Positions 23,560 to 31,147 are shown, counted from the first letter of the stretch. The stretch: DNA of 40,483 bases from Candidatus Riflebacteria bacterium HGW-Riflebacteria-2 (GCA_002839435.1 PGYA01000040.1:1-40483); one strand, 5' to 3'. Notes: generated by a model not told the origin, from the sequence alone. Made by a program: numbers and translations.

Positions 23560-23783
23560 GAATGAGCGTCAACGAACCGATTACCTTTAAACTGACTGAA
23601 GATTACATTGAACTGATCAAGCTTCTCAAGTTTGTCGGTGCATGCCAGACCGGCGGCCAGGCCAAACTGGCGGTAGAAAACGGTCAAGTCACCGTTGATG
23701 GTGAGGTCGAGTCACGCAAGCGGCGCAAATTGCGCAGCGGTATGCGCGTCGCAATAGAGGGCCAGATAATAAACGTGGAGTAA
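23556..23783 (+). CDS. S4-domain RNA-binding protein (YbcJ-like)
   Basis: The 75-residue protein is essentially one S4 domain: IELIKLLKFVGACQTGGQAKLAVENGQVTVDGEVESRKRRKLRSG in pieces, with the usual strand-turn VTVDGEVE and a Lys/Arg patch. It resembles YbcJ/YaaA-type stand-alone S4 proteins that bind structured RNA. ATG 23556 overlaps the DHH gene stop; Met3 (23562) is an alternative. The E1-like gene begins 3 bp after its stop, so the four genes 22399-24771 form one coupled unit. Confidence 0.85.
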   Translation: MRMSVNEPITFKLTEDYIELIKLLKFVGACQTGGQAKLAVENGQVTVDGEVESRKRRKLRSGMRVAIEGQIINVE

Positions 23784-23785
23784 CT

Positions 23786-24541
23786 TTGTCCGGGCAGATT
23801 TTCGAACGTTATCAGAAACAACTGCTTTTCAGGCCAATAGGGTCGAAAGGTCAGCAATGCCTTAACAAAAGCCGCATCGGCATACTTGGTGTCGGAGCGC
23901 TCGGCAGCAACCTGGCCTCGATATGCGCCCGCAGTGGCATTGGCAAAATTGTTCTGGTTGACTCTGACCGCGTTGAACTTTCGAATCTGCAGCGTCAGAT
24001 GCTGTTTGACGAGGCTGACATCGGCTGCAGCAAAGCCATCTGCGCTGCCGACAAGCTTTCGCGTATCAATTCCGAAATCACTATCGAGGCTTTCTGTGAG
24101 CGCCTCGACGCGCGTAATTTTCGCGACCTTTTCGGTGGTTGCGATCTGCTGCTGGATGGAACTGACAGCTTTGTCAGCCGTTTCATGCTTAACCAGCAGG
24201 CAATAGAATCTGGCATGCCATGGATACACTCTGCTGTTACCGCAGCATCGGGGCAATCACTCTTTATCATGCCTCGCAAAACCGCCTGTTTACGTTGTCT
24301 GATTCCCGACACTGATGAACCGGCCGACTTTCCAACCGTTCATAACAGCGGTATCATTGCGCCAATCGTTACCATAATCGCATCGATCAGCGCCGCAACA
24401 GCGCTCAGATACCTTGTAGAGAAACACATTGACTATAATCTGAAATATTACGACGCCTGGGAACACCGTTTCAGCAGTTTCGCGGTAAGCCGCAACGATT
24501 CATGTCCGCATTGCCGGTCATTCAAACAGGAGCAGAAATGA
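23786..24541 (+). CDS. E1-like adenylyltransferase of the ThiF/MoeB family
   Basis: The 251-residue protein has the Rossmann ATP-binding motif GILGVGALGSNLAS (near 33-46), the DSDRVELSNLQRQMLF segment (near 59-74) with the catalytic Arg, and LLDGTDSFVSRFMLN (near 126-140). Two CxxC pairs, CLRC and CPHC (near 172-175 and 240-243), bind structural zinc. It should adenylate the C-terminal glycine of the ubiquitin-like protein encoded next to it. Start is TTG 23786 with GGAG 5 bp upstream. ThiF and MoeB cannot be separated by eye; no thiamine or molybdopterin genes are nearby. Confidence 0.88.
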   Translation: MSGQIFERYQKQLLFRPIGSKGQQCLNKSRIGILGVGALGSNLASICARSGIGKIVLVDSDRVELSNLQRQMLFDEADIGCSKAICAADKLSRINSEITIEAFCERLDARNFRDLFGGCDLLLDGTDSFVSRFMLNQQAIESGMPWIHSAVTAASGQSLFIMPRKTACLRCLIPDTDEPADFPTVHNSGIIAPIVTIIASISAATALRYLVEKHIDYNLKYYDAWEHRFSSFAVSRNDSCPHCRSFKQEQK

Positions 24542-24771
24542 AGATAAATGTTGAATTTGTAGGTGCGATAAGCTGTGGCCCACATCAGAAAAAGCAGGAT
24601 TTTGATGTTAATGACAAAGCATCAGTCAGGGATTTTCTTGAAACCCTGCATTTCGACAAAGCGCATCTTGATTTTATTCAGGTTGTCAAAAATGGCACCA
24701 GATGCGCTCATAGTGATGCTCTCAAAGCGGGAGACCGACTCGAACTGATGCTCATGGTAGGTGGCGGTTAA
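24538..24771 (+). CDS. ThiS/MoaD-like sulfur carrier protein
   Basis: From ATG 24538 the product has 77 residues: a beta-grasp fold ending MLMVGGG, where the terminal Gly-Gly is the site of adenylation and thiocarboxylate formation. AGGAG lies 7 bp upstream and ATGA overlaps the E1-like gene stop, so the pair is translationally coupled. The internal Cys (SCGPHQ and TRCAHS) are unusual for ThiS. Its end overlaps the convergent lipoprotein gene by 4 bp. The sulfur product (thiazole, molybdopterin, tRNA or a cofactor) is not evident from neighbours. Confidence 0.85.
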   Translation: MKINVEFVGAISCGPHQKKQDFDVNDKASVRDFLETLHFDKAHLDFIQVVKNGTRCAHSDALKAGDRLELMLMVGGG

Positions 24772-25367
24772 TACGGATAATCAGGATCGGGAAAATTGAT
24801 CAGGTAACCGACAAGTGTTACCCGCCCTGATTCAAGTTTCATGCTGACTGTCGCCACAGTGTTTTTTTGTGTGGAAATCTGGTAGTTGAGGTAAGGCTTA
24901 CCATCAGGGGCTGAACGAGCCAGGTCAAAGTTTCCCAGCGGTCTGCCGTCGATCTCGAAAGAAACTTTGCCGGGGTTAGCATACATCTCGTAGTTCCAGA
25001 AATCAAAAACAACCCGGGTCATGGTGCCAACAACGTCGATACGGGCGCCAGGATCGTCGCTGGTAATCATATACCATTGACTGTTCTGCATCAGAATCAG
25101 GTCCCATTTGCCGGTATAATTGATCGGGTACATGTTGGCACGATACGGCTCGGTCCCACCAGGCTCAAAAAAACCGTTGATAATGCCCCGGCAATCAAGA
25201 TCCATGATCATGAGTTCCTGCTTGGGGGGGTCTCCGTTGAGTCTTTCTACCGCCAGAGGGTTCGGCGATTCCGCTGAGCATCCGCTCAAAATCAGAGCTA
25301 CTGCAAAAAACAGCAACAGCGCCTTTGTCAACTGCCAGAACAGATCTGTTTGCCCTTTTTTTTTCAT
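24768..25367 (-). CDS. Predicted lipoprotein of unknown function
   Basis: The 199-residue protein has a signal peptide with lipobox LILSGC (Cys30), so it should be lipid-anchored. The mature part is mostly beta strand with many aromatic residues (MYPINYTGKWDLILMQNSQW) and a VSFEIDGRPLGNFDL stretch like a substrate- or carbohydrate-binding beta sandwich; no family is recognised. It is convergent with the ThiS-like gene, with stop codons overlapping by 4 bp. An SD-like GGAG lies close before ATG 25367 on the minus strand. Confidence 0.72.
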   Translation of the reverse strand: MKKKGQTDLFWQLTKALLLFFAVALILSGCSAESPNPLAVERLNGDPPKQELMIMDLDCRGIINGFFEPGGTEPYRANMYPINYTGKWDLILMQNSQWYMITSDDPGARIDVVGTMTRVVFDFWNYEMYANPGKVSFEIDGRPLGNFDLARSAPDGKPYLNYQISTQKNTVATVSMKLESGRVTLVGYLINFPDPDYPY

Positions 25368-25412
25368 GGTTAATCTCCTGCAGTCTTAATCTATATATCG
25401 ACATAAAACCGC

Positions 25413-25440
25413 AAAAAATTAACCCCTGTTGTACACAGGG
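25413..25440 (-). terminator. Rho-independent terminator after the DUF2156 gene
   Basis: On the minus strand CCCTGT and ACAGGG (25440-25435 and 25429-25424) pair around GTACA and are followed by GTTAA and six T. It ends the transcript from 26346. Confidence 0.6.
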
Positions 25441-25443
25441 CGG

Positions 25444-26346
25444 TCAAAACCAGAGCGTAATCTTTTTTTCGAACCGCATCGGGTTATAGCGTTCTTTGGC
25501 GGTTCGCAGGCCTTCAATGCCGAGATCAGCCTCGCGATTGAGAATTTTTGCCGAAGCTGGCAAGCTGTTGGCAAGCGCCCAGTTTACATACTGGTACATC
25601 CCTTTGACGTCGCGGGCTGCCTTTTCGACCGGCACCAGCCAGGTGTCGTCAGAAATCGGCACCGCCCAGCTGATCCCGCACATTTCTTCGGCGATTTTTA
25701 CTCTGATACCCTGCCCGCCAAGTTTCCAGAGATTGGGTAGCGCCCGTCTTATCGACTGTTTTTCCATTTCCAGGAAGGGGTCGTCGTCACCGTATTTTTC
25801 ATACCAGCGGTCAAAACAATGAAAAATCTGCTCTGTATCTTTTTCCAGCAGAGGAATAATTTCGGCATCATTTTCGCGTTGAATCTTGTTGAGCTGGTTG
25901 CGGCGCTTTTGAAATTTGCCGCCCGAAAGATCCGACAGTTCTTCACGCAGGTATAGGTAATCGAAATAGTCACGGTGCTCTTCAACTCTGGTCGGTGTTA
26001 TTTCAGCCATAATCGATTCGGCAAGTCCGCCTGGCAGAAAATGCAGCACTTTCTCTTCAGCGAAATCACTGACGGCATGGCCAAGAAGCTTTTCTACCGC
26101 GGGTTTTAATGGGCCAGTCCCGAAAGGTCCGAGAAAAATATGACCGCCCTGCTTGCCTTCGACGTCGAGAACAAAGCGATCGCCAATTCGGCTGATGCGC
26201 GCCGGACGGTTGTAATACCAGCTGGTCAGGTAATAGAATGAATATTCGGCAGCCCGGATGTCCTGAGCGGATACAGCGGATCTGAGTATGTCATTGTGTT
26301 CGAGTATGAGTTCTGTCTGTTGTGGGAATTCTGGAATATTATTCAT
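25444..26346 (-). CDS. DUF2156/phosphatidylglycerol lysyltransferase C-terminal-like protein
   Basis: The 300-residue protein (312 if started at GTG 26382) has the double-GNAT architecture of DUF2156: an N-terminal half with YLTSWYYNRPARISRIGDRFVL, then YDYLYLREELSDLSGGKFQKRRNQLNK in pieces and a C-terminal YQYVNWALA...LNREADLGIEGLRTAKERYNP. That final LNREAD/EGLR block matches the conserved end of the family. Relatives include the aminoacyl-transferase domain of MprF, but stand-alone members of this form have no proven substrate. No membrane segments are present. Confidence 0.82.
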   Translation of the reverse strand: MNNIPEFPQQTELILEHNDILRSAVSAQDIRAAEYSFYYLTSWYYNRPARISRIGDRFVLDVEGKQGGHIFLGPFGTGPLKPAVEKLLGHAVSDFAEEKVLHFLPGGLAESIMAEITPTRVEEHRDYFDYLYLREELSDLSGGKFQKRRNQLNKIQRENDAEIIPLLEKDTEQIFHCFDRWYEKYGDDDPFLEMEKQSIRRALPNLWKLGGQGIRVKIAEEMCGISWAVPISDDTWLVPVEKAARDVKGMYQYVNWALANSLPASAKILNREADLGIEGLRTAKERYNPMRFEKKITLWF

Positions 26347-26421
26347 GGCGCAAAGTCTATCACAATATGCAGTTAAAATCACCTGCTTGATTCTTGAGCG
26401 TAGCCGCGGTAATATCAGATC

Positions 26422-27519
26422 ATGAATTCAAGCCTGACAAGCCCTTTCAACCTGGGCAGCCGCACTTTTAAAAACCGCATGATTGCAGCTCCGCCACCGA
26501 GCATGACATGCGATTTTAATGGTCTTGTCACGGCTGAAACGATCGAATATTACCAGCGCCTGGCTGAAACCGGGGTCGCAGCAGTTATCGTTGAGGGCGC
26601 CGCCGTCTCGGCTTCAGCGCGGGCATGGACAAAACATCTCGATGTATCACACGCCGACGTTCTCTCCGGCCTCTCTCAGATAGCTGAAAAGATTCGTCGT
26701 GGTGGCGCATTACCGATACTACAGCTGTATCATGCTGGATGCAACAGCCTGACATTCGAAGGTAAAAGACTTTATGGAGTCAGCAACCCTCTAATAAAAA
26801 AAACAACTGCCGACATACGTCCGCTTAGTCTGGAAATGATAGACCAGATACTAAGGGATTATATTGAGGCAGCTGTTGTAGCCTGGAATGCCGGTTTTTC
26901 CGGTCTCGAAGTTCAGGGTGCCGATGGCAGCCTGATTCAGCAGTTTTTATCGCCACTGACCAATACCAGAGACGATGAGTATGGTCTTAAAAATGCTGGC
27001 GGCGCATTTTTTGCCCGTCAGGTAATCAGAGGCCTCAAAAATGTCACGCCTGATCTGACGCTGTCGATGCGCCTTTCCCTCAAAGACCTGCTGCCCGGCG
27101 GCAATGGCATCAAAAATGCTGTTGCTGCAGCTAAGCTTTTCAAACAGGAGGGCATCGACGTTTTTCATGTTACCGAGGGGCTACTGGTCGGCAACCCGAT
27201 TATGATACATCCGGCCGTCGGCAAAGAGGCTCCGGAAACCCCATTCGCCGAAGATGCCCAGATATTCAAGCATGAAATAGATCATCCGGTGATACTATCA
27301 GGTAAAATCGACCGGCCCGCCGCGGCCGACCAGAAAATCAGCAGAGATTTCTGCGATTTTGTTTCGCTCGGACGAACTCTCAACCGCAACCCGCGCCTGC
27401 CTTCTTTTGCCGGCAAACCCGAAGAATATGCCGGCCTGCCCTGCCTGCGCTGCAAAGTCTGTATCGCTGCCGCGAAAGGCTGCCCAGACAAACACATACC
27501 GTTCGCAAGAATAATTTAA
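26422..27519 (+). CDS. Old Yellow Enzyme-type flavin oxidoreductase with C-terminal Cys cluster
   Basis: The 365-residue TIM-barrel flavoenzyme has RTFKNRMIAAPP (near 14-25), the phosphate- and substrate-binding LQLYHAG (near 100-106, His), GLEVQGADGSLIQQFLSPLTNTRDDEYG (near 160-187) and FVSLGRTLNRNP near the end. Residues 340-354 (CLRCKVCIAAAKGC) give four cysteines as in the [4Fe-4S] site of 2,4-dienoyl-CoA and trimethylamine reductases, but the usual C-terminal FAD/NAD domain is missing. The Asn/His pair common in OYE is changed (VQGADG in place of HxAHGYL). The substrate is unknown. sppA follows 15 bp downstream. Confidence 0.87.
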   Translation: MNSSLTSPFNLGSRTFKNRMIAAPPPSMTCDFNGLVTAETIEYYQRLAETGVAAVIVEGAAVSASARAWTKHLDVSHADVLSGLSQIAEKIRRGGALPILQLYHAGCNSLTFEGKRLYGVSNPLIKKTTADIRPLSLEMIDQILRDYIEAAVVAWNAGFSGLEVQGADGSLIQQFLSPLTNTRDDEYGLKNAGGAFFARQVIRGLKNVTPDLTLSMRLSLKDLLPGGNGIKNAVAAAKLFKQEGIDVFHVTEGLLVGNPIMIHPAVGKEAPETPFAEDAQIFKHEIDHPVILSGKIDRPAAADQKISRDFCDFVSLGRTLNRNPRLPSFAGKPEEYAGLPCLRCKVCIAAAKGCPDKHIPFARII

Positions 27520-27534
27520 CAGGAGCCAAAACCT

Positions 27535-28515
27535 ATGAAAAAAATCGCATTATTTATGCTTCTCATTATCGGCATCACAGCTTCGCCGGCGGCGGCGCAG
27601 GGACTGTTCAGCCTTTTCAGCAGTGCCGAGCCCAAAAAAACGATTCGCGTAAAATTTGTCGATGGCGACGAAGAGGCCAAGGATGAGATTCTGCTGATCA
27701 GCATTAAAGGCGTCATTCAGGAACAAGACAACCAGGATGGCATGCCGTTTAAAATCGAAAAAGACCTTTTCGAAAACCTCAAAAACGATCTTGAGGTAGC
27801 GCGCAAACGCAAGGCAGTCAAGGCTATTCTCCTCGAAATCAACTCACCCGGCGGCGAAGTTACGGCCAGCGACATTGTTTATCAGCAACTTAAAAAAGTA
27901 CAGAAAGAAACTGAAAAGCCCGTGGTAGCAATTATCGGCACCATGGGAGCATCGGGAGCTTACTATGTCGCCTGTGCCGCCAAAAAGATTCTGGCACATC
28001 CAACCTCAATAATTGGCAGTATCGGCGTTTTGATGCAGGCATTCAATCTTGAGGAACTTGCACATAAAATAGGCTTCAAGGCAATTACGCTAAAATCTGA
28101 CAAGACACCGATGAAAGATTTGCTGTCACCCTTCAAGGAAGTGACTCCTGAGGAACGTGCGATGCTAATGGGCATAATCGACAGCATCTACAACCGTTTT
28201 ATTGATATTGTCAGCGAAAGTCGTAACCTGAGCCGCGAGCAAGTTATAAAAATCGCAGATGGCGGAATTTTCACAGCTGACCGGGCCAAAGAACTTGGTC
28301 TTATCGATGCTGTCGGCTATCGCGAAGACGCCATAGCCGAAGCCTGCGATCTTGCCGACATCGAATCTGCCGCCCTGGTTAAACGAGTCACCAAAAAGAG
28401 CATTTCTGATATTCTTTCTGATATGAGTGCAATGAGTTCCGGCGTGCCGGCTCTTCGCTCAGAACTACGCCGGCTGATCATGGAAAACGGCACGCCGCAA
28501 CTGCTTTTCCGCTGA
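27535..28515 (+). CDS. sppA: Signal peptide peptidase SppA (S49 serine protease)
   Basis: The 326-residue protein has a signal sequence (IALFMLLIIGITASPAAAQ) and one protease domain of the short type, as in Bacillus SppA. EINSPGGEV (near 101-109) forms the oxyanion strand, GTMGASGAYYVA (near 135-146) carries the nucleophile Ser140, and TLKSDKTPMKDLLSPF (near 185-200) supplies the general-base Lys, probably Lys187. It degrades cleaved signal peptides and other short membrane peptides. AGGAG precedes the ATG. It follows the OYE gene by 15 bp, so the two are likely co-transcribed. Confidence 0.93.
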   Translation: MKKIALFMLLIIGITASPAAAQGLFSLFSSAEPKKTIRVKFVDGDEEAKDEILLISIKGVIQEQDNQDGMPFKIEKDLFENLKNDLEVARKRKAVKAILLEINSPGGEVTASDIVYQQLKKVQKETEKPVVAIIGTMGASGAYYVACAAKKILAHPTSIIGSIGVLMQAFNLEELAHKIGFKAITLKSDKTPMKDLLSPFKEVTPEERAMLMGIIDSIYNRFIDIVSESRNLSREQVIKIADGGIFTADRAKELGLIDAVGYREDAIAEACDLADIESAALVKRVTKKSISDILSDMSAMSSGVPALRSELRRLIMENGTPQLLFR

Positions 28516-28536
28516 TAACAGGCGACAATAAAAGCC

Positions 28537-28564
28537 TTGCAATCGACCCAAAAAAGGTTATAAT
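28537..28564 (+). promoter_or_regulatory. Promoter of the hydrogenase-maturation unit
   Basis: TTGCAA (28537-28542) and a consensus TATAAT (28559-28564) are separated by 16 bp. Transcription would start near 28571, inside the palindromic operator that follows. Confidence 0.7.
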
Positions 28565-28572
28565 ATTGTTGA

Positions 28573-28597
28573 TTGTGAAATATTTCATTTTCACAAT
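28573..28597 (+). promoter_or_regulatory. Rex-like redox operator over the start point
   Basis: TTGTGAAATATTTCA (28573-28587) contains the perfect 12-bp palindrome TGAAATATTTCA and matches 15 of 18 bases of the Rex operator TTGTGAAATATTTCACAA as I recall it. A longer inverted repeat, ATTGTGAAA (28572-28580) and TTTCACAAT (28589-28597), is also present. Lying just after the -10 box, it is placed for repression. Rex senses NADH/NAD+ and commonly controls hydrogenase and fermentation genes, which fits the genes downstream. Confidence 0.55.
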
Positions 28598-28641
28598 AAT
28601 CTGAGTTGAAGGGCTCTGAGCCTGACATCGAGGAGTAACCG

Positions 28642-28920
28642 ATGAACGACGATTCTTCAAACATCCTGCAGGATAAACGCCGTCTTGGAATTGTAGCAGT
28701 CATACTGAAAAACCCCGACCGGGTTTTTGGTGATTTCAACGCACTGCTGCATGACTTTTCCGGCATCATTGTAGGACGCATGGGCCTTCCCTACAAGGAG
28801 CGCGGAGTTTCAGTCGTTTCCCTAATTGTCGATGGCACCAATGAAGAGATTGGAGCCATGACCGGCAAAATAGGCCAACTCCCGGATGTCAGTGTGAAAG
28901 CCGTTCTAACCCGTTCATAG
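28642..28920 (+). CDS. TM1266-family iron-only hydrogenase system regulator
   Basis: The 92-residue protein is a ferredoxin-like (ACT/NikR C-terminal type) domain: RRLGIVAVILKNPDRVFGDFNALLHDFSGIIVGRMGLPYKERGVSVVSLIVDGTNEEIGAMTGKIGQLPDVSVKAVLT, seen in pieces. The FSGIIVGRMGLPY and IGQLPDVSVK stretches are typical of the TM1266 family, which is regularly found with [FeFe]-hydrogenase maturation genes and is named for that association. It lacks an N-terminal DNA-binding domain, so direct gene regulation is unproven. GAGGAG lies 8 bp upstream. hydG begins 19 bp after its stop. Confidence 0.9.
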   Translation: MNDDSSNILQDKRRLGIVAVILKNPDRVFGDFNALLHDFSGIIVGRMGLPYKERGVSVVSLIVDGTNEEIGAMTGKIGQLPDVSVKAVLTRS

Positions 28921-28939
28921 ATTGAAAGGGAGGCAAACA

Positions 28940-30466
28940 ATGCATCTGGTTAACGAAAATATTCCCGCTTCTGCCTGGATCAATAAGGTTATCAAACCTG
29001 AAGAATACGAACATTACCTTGTTGACGGCAAGGATTTTATCGACGACGAAAAGATCTGGCAGCAGATCGAAGCAAGCCAGGAACCTTCATTAGAACGTGT
29101 GCGCGAAATTCTGGCAAAGTCATACGCGATCAAAACACTGGACCCGGAAGAACTTGCCACCCTGATCAAGGTTAAAGAACCGGCAGTGTGGCAGGAAATA
29201 TTCGAAATGGCCGCGCGCATCAAGCATAAAATATATGACAACCGCATTATAACCTTTGCCCCGGTTTACTGTAGTAACCACTGCGTTAATAACTGTCTTT
29301 ACTGCGGGTTTCGCAGTGACAACACGCATGAAAAACGTGAACGCCTGAATATGGAGCAAATCAAGGCCGAAGCCGAAGCAATTGCCGGCCGGATAGGTCA
29401 TAAGCGTGTTATAGCCGTATTTGGCGAACACCCCGACAGCGACGCTGACTACATAGCTGATGCGATAAAGAGCATTTACTCAGTCAGTGTAAAGACGCGC
29501 AAAGGACATAGCGAAATTCGCCGCGTTAACATCAACGCAGCACCGCTTTGTGTAGACGACCTGCGCAAACTGCATGAGGTCGGCATCGGCACCTATCAGG
29601 TCTTTCAGGAAACCTACCATCATGCGACCTACGGCAAACTCCATCCGGCCAACACAATAAAAGGCAACTACCAGTGGCGCCTTTACGTGCACCACCGTGC
29701 TTACGCAGCGGGAATCGACGATGTCGCCATCGGCTGCCTGTTCGGTTTGTATGACTGGCGTTTCGATCTGATGGGCCTGCTCTACCACGCCATTGAACTT
29801 GAACAGCGCTTCGGCGTTGGTCCACACACCATTTCATTTCCGCGTCTTACTCCTGCCAGCAATTCGCCTCTTTTCGAGCTGGCAGATCAGCAAAAGTATT
29901 TCGTTTCAGACGAAGACTTCAAGAAGATCGTAGCACTGTTAAGGCTTGCTGTTCCCTACACCGGCCTTATCATTACCGCCCGTGAGAAAAAAGAAGTGCG
30001 TGATGACGTGCTGCCAGTCGGGTGTACACAGACTGATGCCTCTACTATGATTGGAATTGGCGGCTATGCTAAAAATGCAGGTTGCCAGAACATCGATGAA
30101 CAGCAGTTCATGCTTGGCGATACGAGGTCTCTTGAAGAGCTGATTTACGACCTCGCGCAACGCGGTGTTATCACTTCTTTCTGCACTGCCGGCTATCGCT
30201 GCGGCCGCACTGGCGATCAGATAATGGATCTTCTTAAAAAGGGCCAGGAAAAGCACTTCTGCAAGCTCAATGCCATACTTACCTACCGTGAATGGCTCGA
30301 TGATTTTGCCTCAGAAAAAACCCGCAAGGCTGGCGAAGAGGTTATCCGCAAAGAAATTGAAGAAGTCAAAAAGCAAACTCCGTCCATATTCAGCAAGAAG
30401 CTATATGATCTGACCATGAGCTACTACGAAAGGATCAGTAATGGCGAACGAGATCTCTTTATTTGA
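28940..30466 (+). CDS. hydG: [FeFe]-hydrogenase H-cluster maturase HydG (radical SAM tyrosine lyase)
   Basis: The 508-residue enzyme cleaves tyrosine to p-cresol and dehydroglycine, making the CO and CN ligands of the H-cluster. The radical SAM motif is Cys115-x3-Cys119-x2-Cys122 (CVNNCLYC). The HydG/ThiH family segments VFQETYHHATYGKLHP and DVAIGCLFGLYDWRFDLMGL are clear. The C-terminal auxiliary-cluster region reads Cys415-Thr-Ala-Gly-Tyr-Arg-Cys421 with Cys441 later; HydG normally has CTACYR, so the second Cys is displaced by three residues. ATG 28940 has GGGAGG 8 bp upstream. hydE, hydF and the hydrogenase are not in the window. A divergent HydG-like paralogue is possible. Confidence 0.87.
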   Translation: MHLVNENIPASAWINKVIKPEEYEHYLVDGKDFIDDEKIWQQIEASQEPSLERVREILAKSYAIKTLDPEELATLIKVKEPAVWQEIFEMAARIKHKIYDNRIITFAPVYCSNHCVNNCLYCGFRSDNTHEKRERLNMEQIKAEAEAIAGRIGHKRVIAVFGEHPDSDADYIADAIKSIYSVSVKTRKGHSEIRRVNINAAPLCVDDLRKLHEVGIGTYQVFQETYHHATYGKLHPANTIKGNYQWRLYVHHRAYAAGIDDVAIGCLFGLYDWRFDLMGLLYHAIELEQRFGVGPHTISFPRLTPASNSPLFELADQQKYFVSDEDFKKIVALLRLAVPYTGLIITAREKKEVRDDVLPVGCTQTDASTMIGIGGYAKNAGCQNIDEQQFMLGDTRSLEELIYDLAQRGVITSFCTAGYRCGRTGDQIMDLLKKGQEKHFCKLNAILTYREWLDDFASEKTRKAGEEVIRKEIEEVKKQTPSIFSKKLYDLTMSYYERISNGERDLFI

Positions 30467-30689
30467 TCTTGAAAGGCTCTCTAACAGCTACCAGATAAGA
30501 ATCTGGCAATGTCGCAAACTCGGCCGGCGCTGGTCGTTCATTGACGGCGCCGGGCCAGAAAAGGTGCTTCCCTCACAACTGGTTTACGAAGAAGGAGACC
30601 TCGGTTTTTTTGTACAGGCCGAAAGTTTTGATGAGGCCTCACTGGTGGATGAACTTAAAAAGCTTGTGAAAAAATCGATCTGTTGTTGA
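30441..30689 (+). CDS. Small protein of unknown function coupled to hydG
   Basis: The 82-residue product starts inside the end of hydG (26-bp overlap; AAGGA 7 bp before ATG 30441), so it is translated from the same message. It has a compact sequence with IRIWQCRKLGRRWSFIDGAG and a charged C-terminal helix LVDELKKLVKKSICC ending in two cysteines. No family is recognised. Its position suggests a role connected with HydG or iron-sulfur chemistry, but nothing in the sequence proves it. Confidence 0.7.
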   Translation: MANEISLFDLERLSNSYQIRIWQCRKLGRRWSFIDGAGPEKVLPSQLVYEEGDLGFFVQAESFDEASLVDELKKLVKKSICC

Positions 30690-30695
30690 TAACAA

Positions 30696-31010
30696 TCAGC
30701 CAAGAACACGCAGTCCGACAACTCCGCCAATTATGAGGAGGAGGCAGCCTACTTTGGCGAGACTGACTGGTTCATTGAAGAGCAGAATACCGGCTATAGC
30801 TGTGCCTGTTGCTCCAATTCCGGTCCAGACGCTATAAGCCGTGCTGATGGGGATGTTGCGCAGCGCCATTGCAAGCAGATAAAGACTGAGAGCAAGCGTC
30901 ACCACGGTAAAAACTGACGGCCAGAAGCGCGCAAATCCATCTGAAGATTTAAGGCCCAGGGCCCAGAATATTTCGCAAAAACCTGCGATCACAAGAATTA
31001 ACCAGGGCAC
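30696..31010 (-). CDS. SMR-family guanidinium exporter (Gdx/SugE)
   Basis: From GTG 31010 the product has 104 residues, the normal length of SugE/Gdx; AGGAG 8 bp upstream supports this start and makes a 31-residue upstream extension unlikely. Four hydrophobic helices are visible. Helix 1 has the essential Glu (AGFCEIFWALGLKSSDGF), and TAYSVWTGIGATGTAI is the Gdx-type loop, in contrast to the drug-exporting Emr subtype. Gdx proteins work as antiparallel dimers that expel guanidinium in exchange for protons. I see no guanidine riboswitch in the short leader. Confidence 0.9.
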   Translation of the reverse strand: MPWLILVIAGFCEIFWALGLKSSDGFARFWPSVFTVVTLALSLYLLAMALRNIPISTAYSVWTGIGATGTAIAGILLFNEPVSLAKVGCLLLIIGGVVGLRVLG

Positions 31011-31038
31011 GGCAGTTTCTCCTACATTTATTGCAGTT

Positions 31039-31047
31039 ATTATAGCA
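31039..31047 (-). promoter_or_regulatory. Extended -10 promoter of the Gdx-type gene
   Basis: Minus strand TGC-TATAAT (31047-31039) is an extended -10 element with a perfect hexamer, about 30 bp before the GTG start. No good -35 box is seen, as is usual for extended -10 promoters. Confidence 0.5.
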
Positions 31048-31104
31048 CATATCAGCGTGGAATAATATTTCACGCATATTGGCGCCAGATAAAACTTTTT
31101 CATG

Positions 31105-31110
31105 TATAAT
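31105..31110 (+). promoter_or_regulatory. -10 box of the lytic transglycosylase gene
   Basis: TATAAT at 31105-31110 lies 37 bp before the ATG, with CTGGAG as ribosome-binding site. The -35 region is poor. It is divergent from the Gdx promoter. Confidence 0.4.
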
Positions 31111-31147
31111 AAGTATTATTGTCTAACCGTCTGTCTGGAGAAACATC

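Noticed and set aside
28574..28595. CRP site over the hydG promoter
   Set aside because: TGTGA and TCACA are 12 bp apart here; CRP/FNR-type sites need 6 (or 4). The inner palindrome fits Rex better.
31011..31103. Guanidine riboswitch before the Gdx/SugE gene, or a 31-residue N-terminal extension
   Set aside because: The leader from the -10 box to the start codon is about 30 bases, too short for a guanidine-I aptamer; the longer reading frame spans the promoter and lacks a ribosome-binding site.
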